From CAVYGN01 sp963796325 (lineage in GTDB: Bacteria; Spirochaetota; Brevinematia; Brevinematales; JAOACQ01), in contig CAWCLF010000001.1 in NCBI GenBank assembly GCA_963796325.1, positions 124,001-188,000 of the forward strand: DNA of 64,000 bases. The letters run 5' to 3'. The notes under the pieces are model-generated. The model saw only the letters and a list, made by a program, of their open reading frames with translations. It was not told where the DNA came from and searched no databases. Positions within the stretch are counted from its first letter, which is position 1; every line of letters begins with the position of its first letter. Positions 29,161 through 39,110 of this stretch are shown here, one piece after another. The position numbers were made by a program, and so were the translations under genes.

Positions 29161-30276
29161 TTAGCTTAGAAGCCAGAGGAAGATCGCCATGACAAATGCC
29201 ATTCCGGCTGCAATAATCAAAATTATAGTATAAACACTGAGCTTTTTTTCTCCTTCCTCCTGTAACTGCTGTAATTGATCATTATCTTTCGATAGTCCGG
29301 CGCTATAATCTTCTATATTGTAAACCTGCTGTTCCATTAAGTTAACGGGAAGGGGGTTCGCTTCAGGCCTTTTTTGGGTATTTTTCTTTACATGTATCCT
29401 GATTTTTTCGCCTAATAAAAATCTGCCGAATATTCCGGGAGCAAATTCCAAAATAATCAGATGACTGGTAGTTTCGGGAGCCTTTTGATTGTAAACGATT
29501 CTTCCGTAAAGATTGCCGGGTGATAATTGAGTTGTATCGAAATAACCCATTATAAATCTGACTATCTCCCTATCATCGTTTATTTTAACCAGGACTTCAT
29601 CATAAATATCCATCTTTTCAGTATCAACCCCTCCTAAAGGAGCCAGCACGGGTTCGACTTTAATATTAATAAGCGTCAGAAAATCAACTTTCAGCTGCTG
29701 CTGTATTTTATACCCGACCTGAACGGTTTTTAAAAATGATGAAAATTTGAAAATATTTGTTTCCTCGCTTGAAACCTTGAGGACAAGACCTGTATCGAGG
29801 AGGATTTTAGAGAGTTCGCTGATAACGAATCTCTTTAAATTGACGAGATCTATATCGTTTTTGCTTGTGAAGAAGCTTGAAATGTAATTGATATTATCAG
29901 GGGTGACTATCCGGGCTTCGGCTTTCGATGATAATTCCAGGTCGCATTCAGGTTCGGTAAGATATCCCAGGATGATATCGAATACGCTCCGCCAGGAATT
30001 TTCAATATTGATCTTAGTAAGATTTGAATTTCGTGATATGACAAAAAAAATATATTCCGGCTGATGAGTCTGGATATTAAAAAAAAGAAGGAAAGCGCCG
30101 TTGATCATCCTTTTATTTGAAATGAATTTGGCCTTCATTACGATAATATCTTTTTCAGATGATTCGATTATTTTTATTGCTGCTTCAAGATCGCCTTGCA
30201 TAAAAATAATCAGATTCTTGGCAAAATCAGGCGGAATACCGTAATTATTAGTCAGGATTTCGCTTTCTAAGGCCAT
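29161..30276 (-). CDS. Uncharacterised protein with one C-terminal membrane anchor
   Basis: 371 residues. A large soluble domain of alternating hydrophobic and charged stretches is followed by a polar linker rich in Asp/Gln/Glu (about residues 318-342) and a single membrane segment (about 346-369) at the very C-terminus, so most of the protein is probably cytoplasmic and tail-anchored. No catalytic motif was recognised. GGGAG precedes the ATG. It lies between another unknown membrane protein and the sigma factor on the same strand, and could take part in control of that sigma factor; this is only positional inference. Confidence 0.65.
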   Translation of the reverse strand: MALESEILTNNYGIPPDFAKNLIIFMQGDLEAAIKIIESSEKDIIVMKAKFISNKRMINGAFLLFFNIQTHQPEYIFFVISRNSNLTKINIENSWRSVFDIILGYLTEPECDLELSSKAEARIVTPDNINYISSFFTSKNDIDLVNLKRFVISELSKILLDTGLVLKVSSEETNIFKFSSFLKTVQVGYKIQQQLKVDFLTLINIKVEPVLAPLGGVDTEKMDIYDEVLVKINDDREIVRFIMGYFDTTQLSPGNLYGRIVYNQKAPETTSHLIILEFAPGIFGRFLLGEKIRIHVKKNTQKRPEANPLPVNLMEQQVYNIEDYSAGLSKDNDQLQQLQEEGEKKLSVYTIILIIAAGMAFVMAIFLWLLS

Positions 30277-30286
30277 TTATTCTCCC

Positions 30287-31009
30287 TTAATCTCTTTGCA
30301 AAATTGTCTTTATAGCCTTTGCTACTATTGACGGGTCGGCGTTGATGACCTTATTTTTCAATCTGAAAGATATGCTGTTTTCATGAGCGAGGGAATTTAA
30401 ATGGGATTCCTTTTTAATTTGTTCTTCCTTATTTATTTCATTTAGGCGGCCGAGATCCTCATTTATTAACGGTTTGGGGTTTATTTCTTTATTTTCATAA
30501 GACGAAGATTCATCGGCACGTCCGGCTTCAAAAGTTTTGTTTTTTTCGGAAAGCTGTTCATTGATAATAGTCTGCGGCGCCTGTTCCTTTTCATTGATTA
30601 TTTCATCAACTTCAGGAGTCGAATTAAAATTGTAGGGAAACGGTTCCTTAACCGAAGCTGTGGCGGTTTCTTCCCGATCAGGTTTATATAAATCCTGGTA
30701 AACCGACTCTGTATTTTGATCGGCGTCATCCATCACATCGATTTTATGATCCGGAGGTTTTGCTTCCGATTTAATTATAGGAACTGCACTATTAAAAGTG
30801 ATCAAGGATTCATAATCTTCCCGTGATAATGTTTGTTTCAAGAAAAAATCAAGGCCGATTCCTAATAGACCTAGGATTATTCCCCCTGTGACGGACTTTA
30901 CCAAAACTAATAAAATTGGAGCTCCCGATAAAAGAGTGAGTATCATTGAGAGAATAAACCCGAAAAGCCCAAAGAAGATAATTATTTTACTTTTTAAAAA
31001 AATCTGCAT
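30287..31009 (-). CDS. Uncharacterised protein with two N-terminal membrane segments and an acidic tail
   Basis: About 240 residues. Membrane segments at about 9-27 and 31-53 are followed by a long, low-complexity, Glu/Asn/Lys-rich region probably without fixed structure, and a conserved-looking end ('FRLKNKVINADPSIVAKAIKTILQRD') that resembles a small interaction motif. ATG 31009 is chosen with AGGA 7 bases upstream; GTG 31030 is possible. First gene of the minus-strand run that leads to the sigma factor. Function unknown. Confidence 0.6.
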   Translation of the reverse strand: MQIFLKSKIIIFFGLFGFILSMILTLLSGAPILLVLVKSVTGGIILGLLGIGLDFFLKQTLSREDYESLITFNSAVPIIKSEAKPPDHKIDVMDDADQNTESVYQDLYKPDREETATASVKEPFPYNFNSTPEVDEIINEKEQAPQTIINEQLSEKNKTFEAGRADESSSYENKEINPKPLINEDLGRLNEINKEEQIKKESHLNSLAHENSISFRLKNKVINADPSIVAKAIKTILQRD

Positions 31010-31175
31010 AAAATATCCTGCCCTGAGCACATCTTCTCATTACTAAGAAAAACGGCATCAATTGGGCTTCTGTGATAACGATTATACTATAATTATATTG
31101 AATATTGGTAAAAAGTCAATATTTGATTCCGAGGTGGGCGGCTGTCGGGCAGGATAACGATAGTAAGGAGGTTAA

Positions 31176-32517
31176 ATGAAATTTAATCCCGTGTTTTTAT
31201 TAATTATTCTTTTATTATTTTTTATTTCCCATGCCTTTCCGTATGATTCGTTGTATACTAATGCCGGGGAAGCAATTATCACAACTTCAAATAATGAAAA
31301 TATCCAACCCGTAAACATCACGGTTACATTTGGAGAATTTTCAATTAACACCTCCAATGTAAATGTCGAAGCGGGGACATACAACAATTTTGAACTTATG
31401 CCGGAATTCAATATATGGAAATTCAGTCTCGGACTCGATTTGGATTTTTATTATGATGTAAATGGAAATTTTATCATCACGGAATGGAATTCATGGCAGG
31501 CTCTTGTAACAAAAATAAATTATTTTAAAATAGGCTCTAAGGATGATCTTTTTTATCTTAAAGTCGGTTATATTGATGATTTCACGCTTGGAGACGGATT
31601 TATTGTCAATCAATATTCAGATATGCTGAATTACCCTGATATTAAGATAAAGGGGATAACATGCGGGCATGAATTTTCATTACATAGGTCTTGATGCAAT
31701 GATTGATAATATTTTCTTGTGGGATATAGCTGCTTTAAGGTTATTCGGGAGGCCTTTCATCGATTTTCAAAATTCCCTTATATCCGGCCTTGAAATAGGG
31801 ATAACTGCGGCCGAAGATATGAATTCGCAAAATATGATTCCGGATCATGGGACTCCGTATAATTTCGTGAATAATGGAATTATACCGCAAAAACTATTAT
31901 TTTATGGAGCGGATATCAGCATGCCCGTTTTGGATTTTTCAGTGCTGTCGATGAAAGGATTTGCCGATTTTTCAGCCATTCAGGATAAGGGATCGGGTGA
32001 AATGGCAGGGATAAGCGGTTTGGTTGCACATCTTATCCCCTTCAAGTTTGAACTTTTGTTTCTTCAGCCGGAATTCCTCCCTTCATATTTTGATGTACTA
32101 TATGAAGATTCAAGGTCTTCCAAGTATGGAGATTTGGATGTTTTAACGAACAGTTCCATGGGATGGTCGGCATCATCCGGTATTTCCGTTTTAAATAATA
32201 TTTTTTATTTTAATTTTCAATATGACGGATATTTTTCAGGAGATATATTGCCGGATATTGGAATTTCATGTGAATTATCGAAAAATCTGTTCAAATTGAT
32301 CGGCTTTAAGGTTACAATTTTGAGGAAAAATTTTACCGGGTTCGATCAGCTTATTTATTTTGATGCGGGCAACAGTCTGCTGATTGTAACGATGAAATTA
32401 TATGTAACTGAAAATTTAATTTTGTCGATCGATTATGAAAGGAATTTCGAATTTACTGCAAGCGGAGGGGCTCAGCCGTATGATTATTCTATGCTGAGCA
32501 CGACTATGCGGTTTTAA
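31176..32517 (+). pseudogene. Probable outer-membrane or exported protein, interrupted by a one-base frameshift
   Basis: The first part begins with a signal peptide (MKFNPVFLLI..., cleavage near 'SHAFP') behind AAGGAGG and continues with alternating aromatic/hydrophobic beta-strand-like segments. It runs into a wrong-frame stop at 31694. The second part opens in the next frame at 31660 and continues to 32517 with the same beta-rich character, ending in an aromatic residue ('STTMRF'), as beta-barrel proteins often do. Removing one base at about 31665-31668 (GGGC) joins 'IKGITCG' to 'MNFHYIGLDAM' in one protein of about 446 residues. Alternatively the second part is started separately at ATG 31669. 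Family not recognised beyond the barrel-like look. Confidence 0.65.
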
Positions 32518-32522
32518 TAGTG

Positions 32523-32549
32523 CCGGGCTCCGGAAATGCCGGAGCCCGG
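32523..32549. terminator. Strong hairpin between two convergent genes
   Basis: Perfect 11-base inverted repeat CCGGGCTCCGG / CCGGAGCCCGG around AAATG. It sits between the ends of the outer-membrane-like gene and ssb, so it can serve both. There is no T-run on either side, so termination would not be of the classic intrinsic type. Confidence 0.6.
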
Positions 32550-32556
32550 ACCGGTG

Positions 32557-32901
32557 TCACTCCTCTTTCTTGTGGTAAGGCATGAACTTTACATCATGCG
32601 CGACAATATTGACCGCACTTCGATTCTTGCCCTCCTCATTTTTCCAGCGTGACTGCCTGAGTTTCCCGGAAACTATGATTTTCCGGCCTTTTTTAAGGTA
32701 TGTTGTGCAGATCTCAGCAAGCTTTCCCCAGACACTGATATCGAAATAATTGACATCTTCCGACTTTTCTCCATTCTTGAAAGCAATACTTGAATTGGCC
32801 ACACTGAACTTCGAGTAAGCCAGCCCGTCTGAAGTGTACTTCAACTCCGGATCTCTTACAACACCGCCTTCGACCACAATTACATTCACACCAGCCTGCA
32901 T
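32557..32901 (-). CDS. ssb: Single-stranded DNA-binding protein, short form
   Basis: 114 residues with one OB fold: 'VIVVEGGVVRDPELKYTSDG', 'SKFSVANSS', 'DVNYFDISVWGKLAE' and 'LKKGRKIIVSGKLRQSRW'. The usual Gly/Pro-rich linker and the acidic 'DIPF' tip that recruits partner proteins are missing; it ends 'MPYHKKEE'. It may therefore be a second SSB or a lineage-specific short one. The start at 32901 has GGAGGAG 4-10 bases upstream; the 66 further codons open upstream are AT-rich and non-coding in character. Confidence 0.88.
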   Translation of the reverse strand: MQAGVNVIVVEGGVVRDPELKYTSDGLAYSKFSVANSSIAFKNGEKSEDVNYFDISVWGKLAEICTTYLKKGRKIIVSGKLRQSRWKNEEGKNRSAVNIVAHDVKFMPYHKKEE

Positions 32902-33271
32902 TCTACTCCTCCTATAATCTTTTATTATCCTTAATACCATGAACTTGTTAAATAATATAATAAACATATGAAAAAAATAATAATAAAATCTTGCACATAT
33001 TAAACATATAACAATATAATTTATTATAAAATAAGATGATATGCTTAATAATACCTTGTTCTTTGGTAATATTTTCATCATTAGAGAAGGCATTTTCAAT
33101 ATTATTGCAGGTGTTAATCAGCTTAACTCATTGTTAAATTTGCTTTTAGAATAAATTAACGATTAAAGGTATTAGCTTCCTGTTTTTTGTAACATTTGTT
33201 TTTTCAAGTTAAAATTAACTCATTGATATTTATAAATACTGCTGAATTTATATCAATGATTGGAGGGTAAT
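32902..33271. other. AT-rich intergenic region between divergent ssb and serC
   Basis: No convincing gene. It holds the 5' regions of both neighbours. An 11-base direct repeat TTAACTCATTG occurs at 33123-33133 and 33215-33225, which could be a regulator site, but no clear promoter pair was found. Confidence 0.4.
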
Positions 33272-34387
33272 ATGAAACCGACAGTTAAACCGGTGATTCC
33301 CAATTTTTCTTCTGGGCCTTGTGCAAAAAGGCCCGGTTATAATCTGGAGAACCTGAAGAATGCTCCTCTCGGGAGGTCTCATAGAAGCTCGCTGGGCAAG
33401 TCTAAACTTCAAAAATCTATTGAAGAAACAAGGCGCATCCTCGGTATTCCGGCCGACTACCTTGTCGGAATAGTGCCTGCGTCTGATACAGGGGCTATGG
33501 AAATGGCTTTATGGTCTCTTCTTGGTTCCCGGGGAGTGGATGTATTATACTGGGAATCGTTCGGGAAGGAATGGGCCGATGATATTCAAAAACAGCTTAA
33601 AATTCCTAATGTCCGTGTTTTTCAGGCGGAATACGGTAAGATACCGGACCTCTCGCAGGTGGATCGGAATAATGATATCGTATTTGTATGGAATGGAACG
33701 ACAAGCGGAGTAAAGGTGCCTGATGGAGATTGGATAAGCGATTCAAGGGAAGGGCTGACTATTTGCGATGCCACTTCTGCCGTTTTTGCCATGCCTGTTT
33801 CCTGGAATAAACTGGATGTTGCGACTTTTTCCTGGCAGAAAGTCCTTGGGGGCGAAGCCGGACATGGAATGCTTGTTCTGTCCCCGCGCGCTGTCAAGCG
33901 TCTTCAGACTTATACGCCGTCCTGGCCCCTGCCTAAAATATTCCGCCTGACAAAAAAGGGAGAGATCATGAAGGAAATATTCGAAGGGTCTACTATAAAT
34001 ACGCCGTCTATGCTCTGCAATGAAGATTATCTTGATGCCTTATCGTGGGCGGAAAGCATAGGGGGTCTGAACGGGCTTATCGCCAGGTCGAATGGTAATT
34101 TGAAAGTCTTTGAACAATTTGTCGAAACTCACGGCTGGATTCATTTTTTGGCGGAAAACAAGGCAATCCGTTCAAATACAAGCGTTTGCTTTAAAATTGA
34201 TCTTAATGAAGAAAAGGTAAAGGCATTTGTAAAATTGCTTGAAAAAGAGGGCGTAGCGAACGATTGCGGAGCCTATCGTGATGCTCCGGCCGGCTTGAGA
34301 TTCTGGTGCGGTGCCACTATCGAAAAATCCGATATTGAAAAGCTTCTTCCCTGGCTTGAATGGGCATATGATGAGGTGCGCGCCTGA
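33272..34387 (+). CDS. serC: Phosphoserine aminotransferase
   Basis: PLP enzyme of serine biosynthesis (3-phosphohydroxypyruvate to phosphoserine). Begins 'KPVIPNFSSGPCAKRPGY', characteristic of the SerC subtype found in alphaproteobacteria and Methanosarcina. The PLP lysine is in 'FSWQKVLGGEAGHG'. About 371 residues. GGAGGG precedes ATG 33272. No serA or serB is adjacent; polA follows 21 bases downstream. Confidence 0.92.
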   Translation: MKPTVKPVIPNFSSGPCAKRPGYNLENLKNAPLGRSHRSSLGKSKLQKSIEETRRILGIPADYLVGIVPASDTGAMEMALWSLLGSRGVDVLYWESFGKEWADDIQKQLKIPNVRVFQAEYGKIPDLSQVDRNNDIVFVWNGTTSGVKVPDGDWISDSREGLTICDATSAVFAMPVSWNKLDVATFSWQKVLGGEAGHGMLVLSPRAVKRLQTYTPSWPLPKIFRLTKKGEIMKEIFEGSTINTPSMLCNEDYLDALSWAESIGGLNGLIARSNGNLKVFEQFVETHGWIHFLAENKAIRSNTSVCFKIDLNEEKVKAFVKLLEKEGVANDCGAYRDAPAGLRFWCGATIEKSDIEKLLPWLEWAYDEVRA

Positions 34388-34408
34388 ATAATCAGTTAGG
34401 AGGCGGAT

Positions 34409-37168
34409 TTGCCTGTTAAAGGGAAAAGGATACTGCTGCTTGACGGCACAGGCCTCGCATACAGGGCCCATTTTGCTTTTATCGCACGCCCCCTGACAAC
34501 AACCAGGGGAGAAAATACTTCGGCCTTATTCGGATTTTTAAGAGTGCTTTTTCAGATTATCAGGGATTTGCATCCTGATATGATAATAACTGCATTTGAC
34601 ATATCGAGAAAAACTTTCAGGCAGAAAATTTACCCGGATTATAAGGCTCACAGGGAAGAAACGCCTCCCGATTTAAAACAACAGATTCCCCTGATCATCG
34701 ACACTCTTAAAATAATGCACCTTCCTGCCCTGGAACTGGAAGATTACGAGGCGGATGATATAATCGGAACGGTATCTGAAAGGTTAAAAAATGACAATGA
34801 AGTCTTTATCGTCTCAGGGGATAAGGATTTGCTTCAGCTTGTCGGAGGAAATGTTAAAGTTATCAGACCTCAGCACGGTATAAGTGAAGTAGCCTTGATG
34901 GGAAGAGAAGAGGTCAAAAAAAGTCTCGGTATATACCCCGAACAAATCCCGGATTACCTGGCCCTTCTTGGAGACAGTTCCGACAATATTCCCGGCGTGA
35001 AAGGTATTGGTGAGAAAAGTGCGGTTTCTCTTCTGTCCGTTTATAAATCAATAGAAGATATTTATGATAATCTTGAAGCGATCAAGGGCGCCCAGGGCTT
35101 AAAGCTTTCTGCCGGTAAAGATAATGCATTCCTGAGTAAAAAATTGGCCCTGCTCAAACTTGATCTGCCGATAACAATTGAATTATACAATTACAATCTG
35201 GAAGTTGATAAATTTCTTTCTCCTGAACTTGTCAGGGTGCTTGAGCATTACCAGTTGACATCCCTTATCCAGGAAATAAAAAAACTGGCTTCACCGGGAA
35301 AGGAAGTAACTGCTGATTCTGATTTACGTGGACCTGAAAGCCGGGCTGAAACCGGTTATCTGACCGGCAATTATAAGCTTGTGCTGAAAAAAGAGGAATT
35401 ATTATCTTTAACAGCCGAAATCAGGCGTTTACAATTTGTTTCAATAGATACTGAAACCACATCGCGTAATCCAAACAACGCCGATATTATCGGGATATCG
35501 ATATCCCTTGAAGAGGGAAGCGGTTATTTTATTCCCTTACTATATCCGGCAGGGCAGGAATTTGATGTCGCCTTTGCCGTTAATACTCTCAAGCCTGTTC
35601 TGGAAGAAGGTTCCGTAAAGAAAATAGGTCAGAATATCAAGTATGATATTGAAGTCTTATCAAGGGCAGGGATACAGATTCATGGAACAAGTTTTGATAC
35701 GATGATAGCTGCATATCTATTAAATCCGGTACGTACGCATAATAATCTTGAAAGCCTGGTTTACGAATATTTAGGGCAGAAAAAAGTTGAATACACAGAA
35801 ATGCTCAAAAATATCGCAAAAAAGGATAAAACACTTCTGGATATTGAAATCGCTGATCTTGTCCATTATGCTTGCGCCGATGCCGACTCGGCGTTGAGGC
35901 TGAGTAACAAATTGAGTCCTTTGATCAGCACGAACAAGCTTGACTATGTTTTCCATGATATCGAAATACCCCTGATAAATGTACTGGCTGAAATGGAAAT
36001 GGCGGGTGTGAAGATTGATACGGTAAAATTAAAGGAATTGTCCGTTTTGCTTGACGGCTCAATGAAGAAACTGGAAGAAAATATATATCGTTTGGCAGGG
36101 CATGAATTCAATATCAACTCGCCTCCGCAGTTGGGGAAAGTTCTTTTCGAAGAAATAGGACTTGGAACGGTAAAAAAAACAACCGGCGGCAAATCTTCTA
36201 CCGATGAAGAAGTACTGTCCTATCTTGCAGCGGTCCATCCTCTTCCTGCAGAGATTCTCAAATATAGGACTTTCTCCAAATTAAAAGGAACTTATATTGA
36301 TGCTCTTCCGGAGCTTATCCTTGGCAAGACAGGGAGGATACATACAAGTTTCAACCAGACCATAACTGCAACGGGCCGCCTCTCTTCAAGTGATCCTAAC
36401 CTGCAGAATATTCCCGTAAGGGATGAAATAGGAAAGGAGATCAGGAAAGCCTTTATAGCGGATCAGGGTAATGTAATAATCAGTGCGGATTATTCGCAGA
36501 TCGAGCTCAGGCTTCTGGCGCATTACTGCATGGATGAACAAATGCTGAAAGCGTTTAAAGATAATCTCGATATTCACACTCATACGGCTTCACTGATTTT
36601 CGGTATCGATGAAAAACATGTCACTGAAGAAATGCGGCGGAAAGCCAAGAGTGTAAATTTCGGGATTATATACGGACTTCAGTCATATGGTTTGTCTAAA
36701 CAGATAGGCGTTCCGCTATCCGAAGCCCGGGAATTTATAGGGAATTATTTTAAAACCTTTCCAGGCGTTAAAAACTTTGTAGAAAATATTCTCCTGGAAG
36801 CTAAAGAAACGGGAGAAGTAAGGACATTATCAGGGCGGTACAGGAGATTTCCGGAACTGGTCGGAAAAGAAATTAAAAAGGATTATTTAAACGCTTCCCA
36901 GCGGATGGCTTTAAATACGAAATTGCAGGGCGGGGCGGCGGATGTGATCAAGATTGCGATGATAAATCTCGGTGAATATCTCAGAAGCAATAAGTCGGAG
37001 GCGCGATTGATCCTTCAAATTCATGATGAACTCGTTATCGAAGCTCCTGAAAAAGAGGCTCTTAATCTAAAGGTTGCATTAAAAGGAATAATGGAAAAGG
37101 CCTATGTTTTAAATGTTCCCCTGATTGCGGAAGTCGGCATAGGGAAAAACTGGGGCGATGCGCACTAA
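34409..37168 (+). CDS. polA: DNA polymerase I (TTG start)
   Basis: 919 residues with three domains. The N-terminal 5'-3' flap nuclease has 'LLLDGTGLAYRAHFA', 'DYEADDIIGT' and 'SGDKDLLQL'. The 3'-5' proofreading domain has Exo I 'VSIDTETT', Exo II 'GQNIKYDIEVL' and Exo III 'YACADAD', so the acidic ligands appear intact. The polymerase domain has motif A 'DYSQIELRLLAH', motif B 'RRKAKSVNFGIIYG' and motif C 'QIHDELVIE'. The start is TTG with AGGAGG 5-10 bases upstream. It fills gaps in repair and removes Okazaki primers. Convergent with dprA, 9 bases apart. Confidence 0.97.
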   Translation: MPVKGKRILLLDGTGLAYRAHFAFIARPLTTTRGENTSALFGFLRVLFQIIRDLHPDMIITAFDISRKTFRQKIYPDYKAHREETPPDLKQQIPLIIDTLKIMHLPALELEDYEADDIIGTVSERLKNDNEVFIVSGDKDLLQLVGGNVKVIRPQHGISEVALMGREEVKKSLGIYPEQIPDYLALLGDSSDNIPGVKGIGEKSAVSLLSVYKSIEDIYDNLEAIKGAQGLKLSAGKDNAFLSKKLALLKLDLPITIELYNYNLEVDKFLSPELVRVLEHYQLTSLIQEIKKLASPGKEVTADSDLRGPESRAETGYLTGNYKLVLKKEELLSLTAEIRRLQFVSIDTETTSRNPNNADIIGISISLEEGSGYFIPLLYPAGQEFDVAFAVNTLKPVLEEGSVKKIGQNIKYDIEVLSRAGIQIHGTSFDTMIAAYLLNPVRTHNNLESLVYEYLGQKKVEYTEMLKNIAKKDKTLLDIEIADLVHYACADADSALRLSNKLSPLISTNKLDYVFHDIEIPLINVLAEMEMAGVKIDTVKLKELSVLLDGSMKKLEENIYRLAGHEFNINSPPQLGKVLFEEIGLGTVKKTTGGKSSTDEEVLSYLAAVHPLPAEILKYRTFSKLKGTYIDALPELILGKTGRIHTSFNQTITATGRLSSSDPNLQNIPVRDEIGKEIRKAFIADQGNVIISADYSQIELRLLAHYCMDEQMLKAFKDNLDIHTHTASLIFGIDEKHVTEEMRRKAKSVNFGIIYGLQSYGLSKQIGVPLSEAREFIGNYFKTFPGVKNFVENILLEAKETGEVRTLSGRYRRFPELVGKEIKKDYLNASQRMALNTKLQGGAADVIKIAMINLGEYLRSNKSEARLILQIHDELVIEAPEKEALNLKVALKGIMEKAYVLNVPLIAEVGIGKNWGDAH

Positions 37169-37177
37169 TCGTGATAT

Positions 37178-38257
37178 TTATAGTTTTCTTGAATATATTC
37201 TTCCCGGAAATTGTGTTACCAGCCCGAGCATTTCCAGTTTATTAAGAATATGGTTTAGTTTCCGGAGGTCCATTCCGGAACTGTAAATCAAGTTGTCGAT
37301 TTGAGTTGCCTCCGACAACATTTCAATCAATTTTCTTTCATCTGAAGTTAAATCATTTTTTGAAGTGATGTCCGCCGGAGCTTTTTGAGGGGCAGTTCCC
37401 ATTATATCGGTAATAATATCGAAAGGATCGAGAGCAATTTTCGCTCCGTACCTGATAAGGTCGTTTGACCCCTTGTTCCTGGGATCCATGGGATTTCCGG
37501 GCAAAACATATAATTCACGGCCCTGGTCCGCGGCATATTTGGCTGTTATAAGCGATCCTGATTTCTCGGGAGCCTGTATAAGGAGAACTGCTTCTGAAAG
37601 GCCGCTGATTATCCTGTTTCTTAGCGGGAAATGTGTTTTAAAAGGTCCCGCGCCCGGAGGATATTCGGAGATTACCGCTCCTTTAAGGCAAATTTCATCA
37701 TATAGCCTTTTATGTTCTGAAGGATATATTACATCTATGCCGCTTCCCAGGACCGCGATTGTAAAACCGCCTTTTAATAATGCCGTCCTGTGAGCGATCG
37801 AATCATGGCCGATTGCGAGCCCGCTTGCTATTCCTATATTATATTTTACGAGTTCGCCTGTAAAATATTCGTTAATTGATGATGCTTCCCTTGAAACATT
37901 TCTTGTTCCGACAATACCTGTTATTTTATTGGAATTATCAATGTTTCCTATCTGATAATATACAAAGGGGGGATCGGGAATATCCCTTAAACGCGGATGG
38001 TATGATTTATCTTCACGGTTGATCATTTTAATATTACCCAGGCTGCATTTTTTAACTATCTTCTCACCGGCAGGCAGCATTTCAAGGAAAAGTCTTTTTA
38101 TATTCTCATTCTTTATTTTTAAAAAATTTATCATTTCATCAGGCTTAAGGGCAAAAAAATTTTTCAGATCTTTAAATTCCGACCTTATCCTGTCGTATCT
38201 TCTGGGGCCTATAGCCTCGTTCCAGCTTAAAGCGGCAAAATAAACCGGATCATCCAT
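37178..38257 (-). CDS. dprA: DNA processing protein DprA
   Basis: Loads RecA on incoming single strands in natural transformation. 359 residues: an N-terminal helical part ('NEAIGPRRYDRIRSEF'), the Rossmann core ('GTRNVSREA', 'SGLAIGHDSIAHRTAL', 'VLGSGIDVIYPSEH', 'FPLRNRIISGLSEAVLLIQAPEKSGSL' in pieces) and a C-terminal winged helix ('LNHILNKLEMLGLVTQFPGRIY'). GAGGAG precedes the ATG. No other competence gene is in the window. Confidence 0.95.
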   Translation of the reverse strand: MDDPVYFAALSWNEAIGPRRYDRIRSEFKDLKNFFALKPDEMINFLKIKNENIKRLFLEMLPAGEKIVKKCSLGNIKMINREDKSYHPRLRDIPDPPFVYYQIGNIDNSNKITGIVGTRNVSREASSINEYFTGELVKYNIGIASGLAIGHDSIAHRTALLKGGFTIAVLGSGIDVIYPSEHKRLYDEICLKGAVISEYPPGAGPFKTHFPLRNRIISGLSEAVLLIQAPEKSGSLITAKYAADQGRELYVLPGNPMDPRNKGSNDLIRYGAKIALDPFDIITDIMGTAPQKAPADITSKNDLTSDERKLIEMLSEATQIDNLIYSSGMDLRKLNHILNKLEMLGLVTQFPGRIYSRKL

Positions 38258-38406
38258 AACGGCTCCTCGGATCGATGCTGTCGGTATTTCATAGAAATTT
38301 AAAATAATATATATAAAATAGCAAATATTAATTGAATTGATTTCGAGGTCCTTCCGTTTTACCCGGATATTATCATTTTACTATTCAAGTATATAAATGC
38401 GTGTTC

Positions 38407-38435
38407 TTGATTTTGATTAAGACCGTCTTTAATAT
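38407..38435 (+). promoter_or_regulatory. Candidate promoter of the MBL-queA unit
   Basis: TTGATT (38407-38412) and TAATAT (38430-38435) with a 17-base spacer, about 43 bases upstream of the MBL gene start. Confidence 0.5.
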
Positions 38436-38477
38436 ATTATCTGGTTCGGATGAAAATAATCTCTTGAGGGGAGCGAA

Positions 38478-39110
38478 ATGATTGTCAGGCGTTTTTATTC
38501 GGAAAATTACAATACGAATTGCTATATCATTCAAAGCGGTTCCGGCAATGAATCGCTCTTAGTCGATCCTCTGGATGATTCGATTGAACTGATCGAAGCT
38601 GTGAAAGGACTCGATATACTTTATATATTTAATACCCATGGGCATTTTGATCATATTTATGGGAATTCCCGTTTCAAGGAAATAACAGGGGCAAAAATTG
38701 CCGTTCAAACTGAGGATTCGCCGATGCTTACAAATCCGATGCTGAATCTGTCCATTCTGTTTGGCAGACCTGTCGTATCTCCCCAGGCTGATCTCTTGAT
38801 CAAAAACGAAAATGAAACCCTGGCTGTCGGCGATATCGAATTCTCGATTAAATTTTTCCCCGGGCATACAAAGGGGTGCATGGCCTTATATTTAAAGAAA
38901 GAAAATATGCTGTTTTCAGGCGATTTTATCTTCCAGGATTCAATCGGAAGAATGGACAATCCTTCAGGAAGCATAGAATCTATGAAAAATTCCCTGCAGA
39001 AGCTGCTGGAATATCCGCCCGTTACAAGGATTTATCCGGGGCATGGATTGCCTTTCTCCCTTGATGAATTCATGAAATATGTTTACCCCGAGATAATCAA
39101 AGAGTTATAA
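38478..39110 (+). CDS. Metallo-beta-lactamase-fold hydrolase, glyoxalase II-like
   Basis: 210 residues. Zinc motif 'THGHFDHIYGN' (HxHxDH), then 'FPGHTKGCMALYL', 'FSGDFIFQDSIGR' and 'YPGHGLP' complete the metal ligands of the GloB-like family, which hydrolyse thioesters. The true substrate is unknown. GAGGGG lies upstream of the ATG. queA starts directly after its TAA, so the two are co-transcribed. Confidence 0.88.
   Translation: MIVRRFYSENYNTNCYIIQSGSGNESLLVDPLDDSIELIEAVKGLDILYIFNTHGHFDHIYGNSRFKEITGAKIAVQTEDSPMLTNPMLNLSILFGRPVVSPQADLLIKNENETLAVGDIEFSIKFFPGHTKGCMALYLKKENMLFSGDFIFQDSIGRMDNPSGSIESMKNSLQKLLEYPPVTRIYPGHGLPFSLDEFMKYVYPEIIKEL

Noticed and set aside
32557..33099. Long N-terminal extension of SSB with a membrane-like segment
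   Set aside because: The first 66 codons are AT-rich without a ribosome-binding site, whereas the start at 32901 has a strong one and gives a standard SSB N-terminus.
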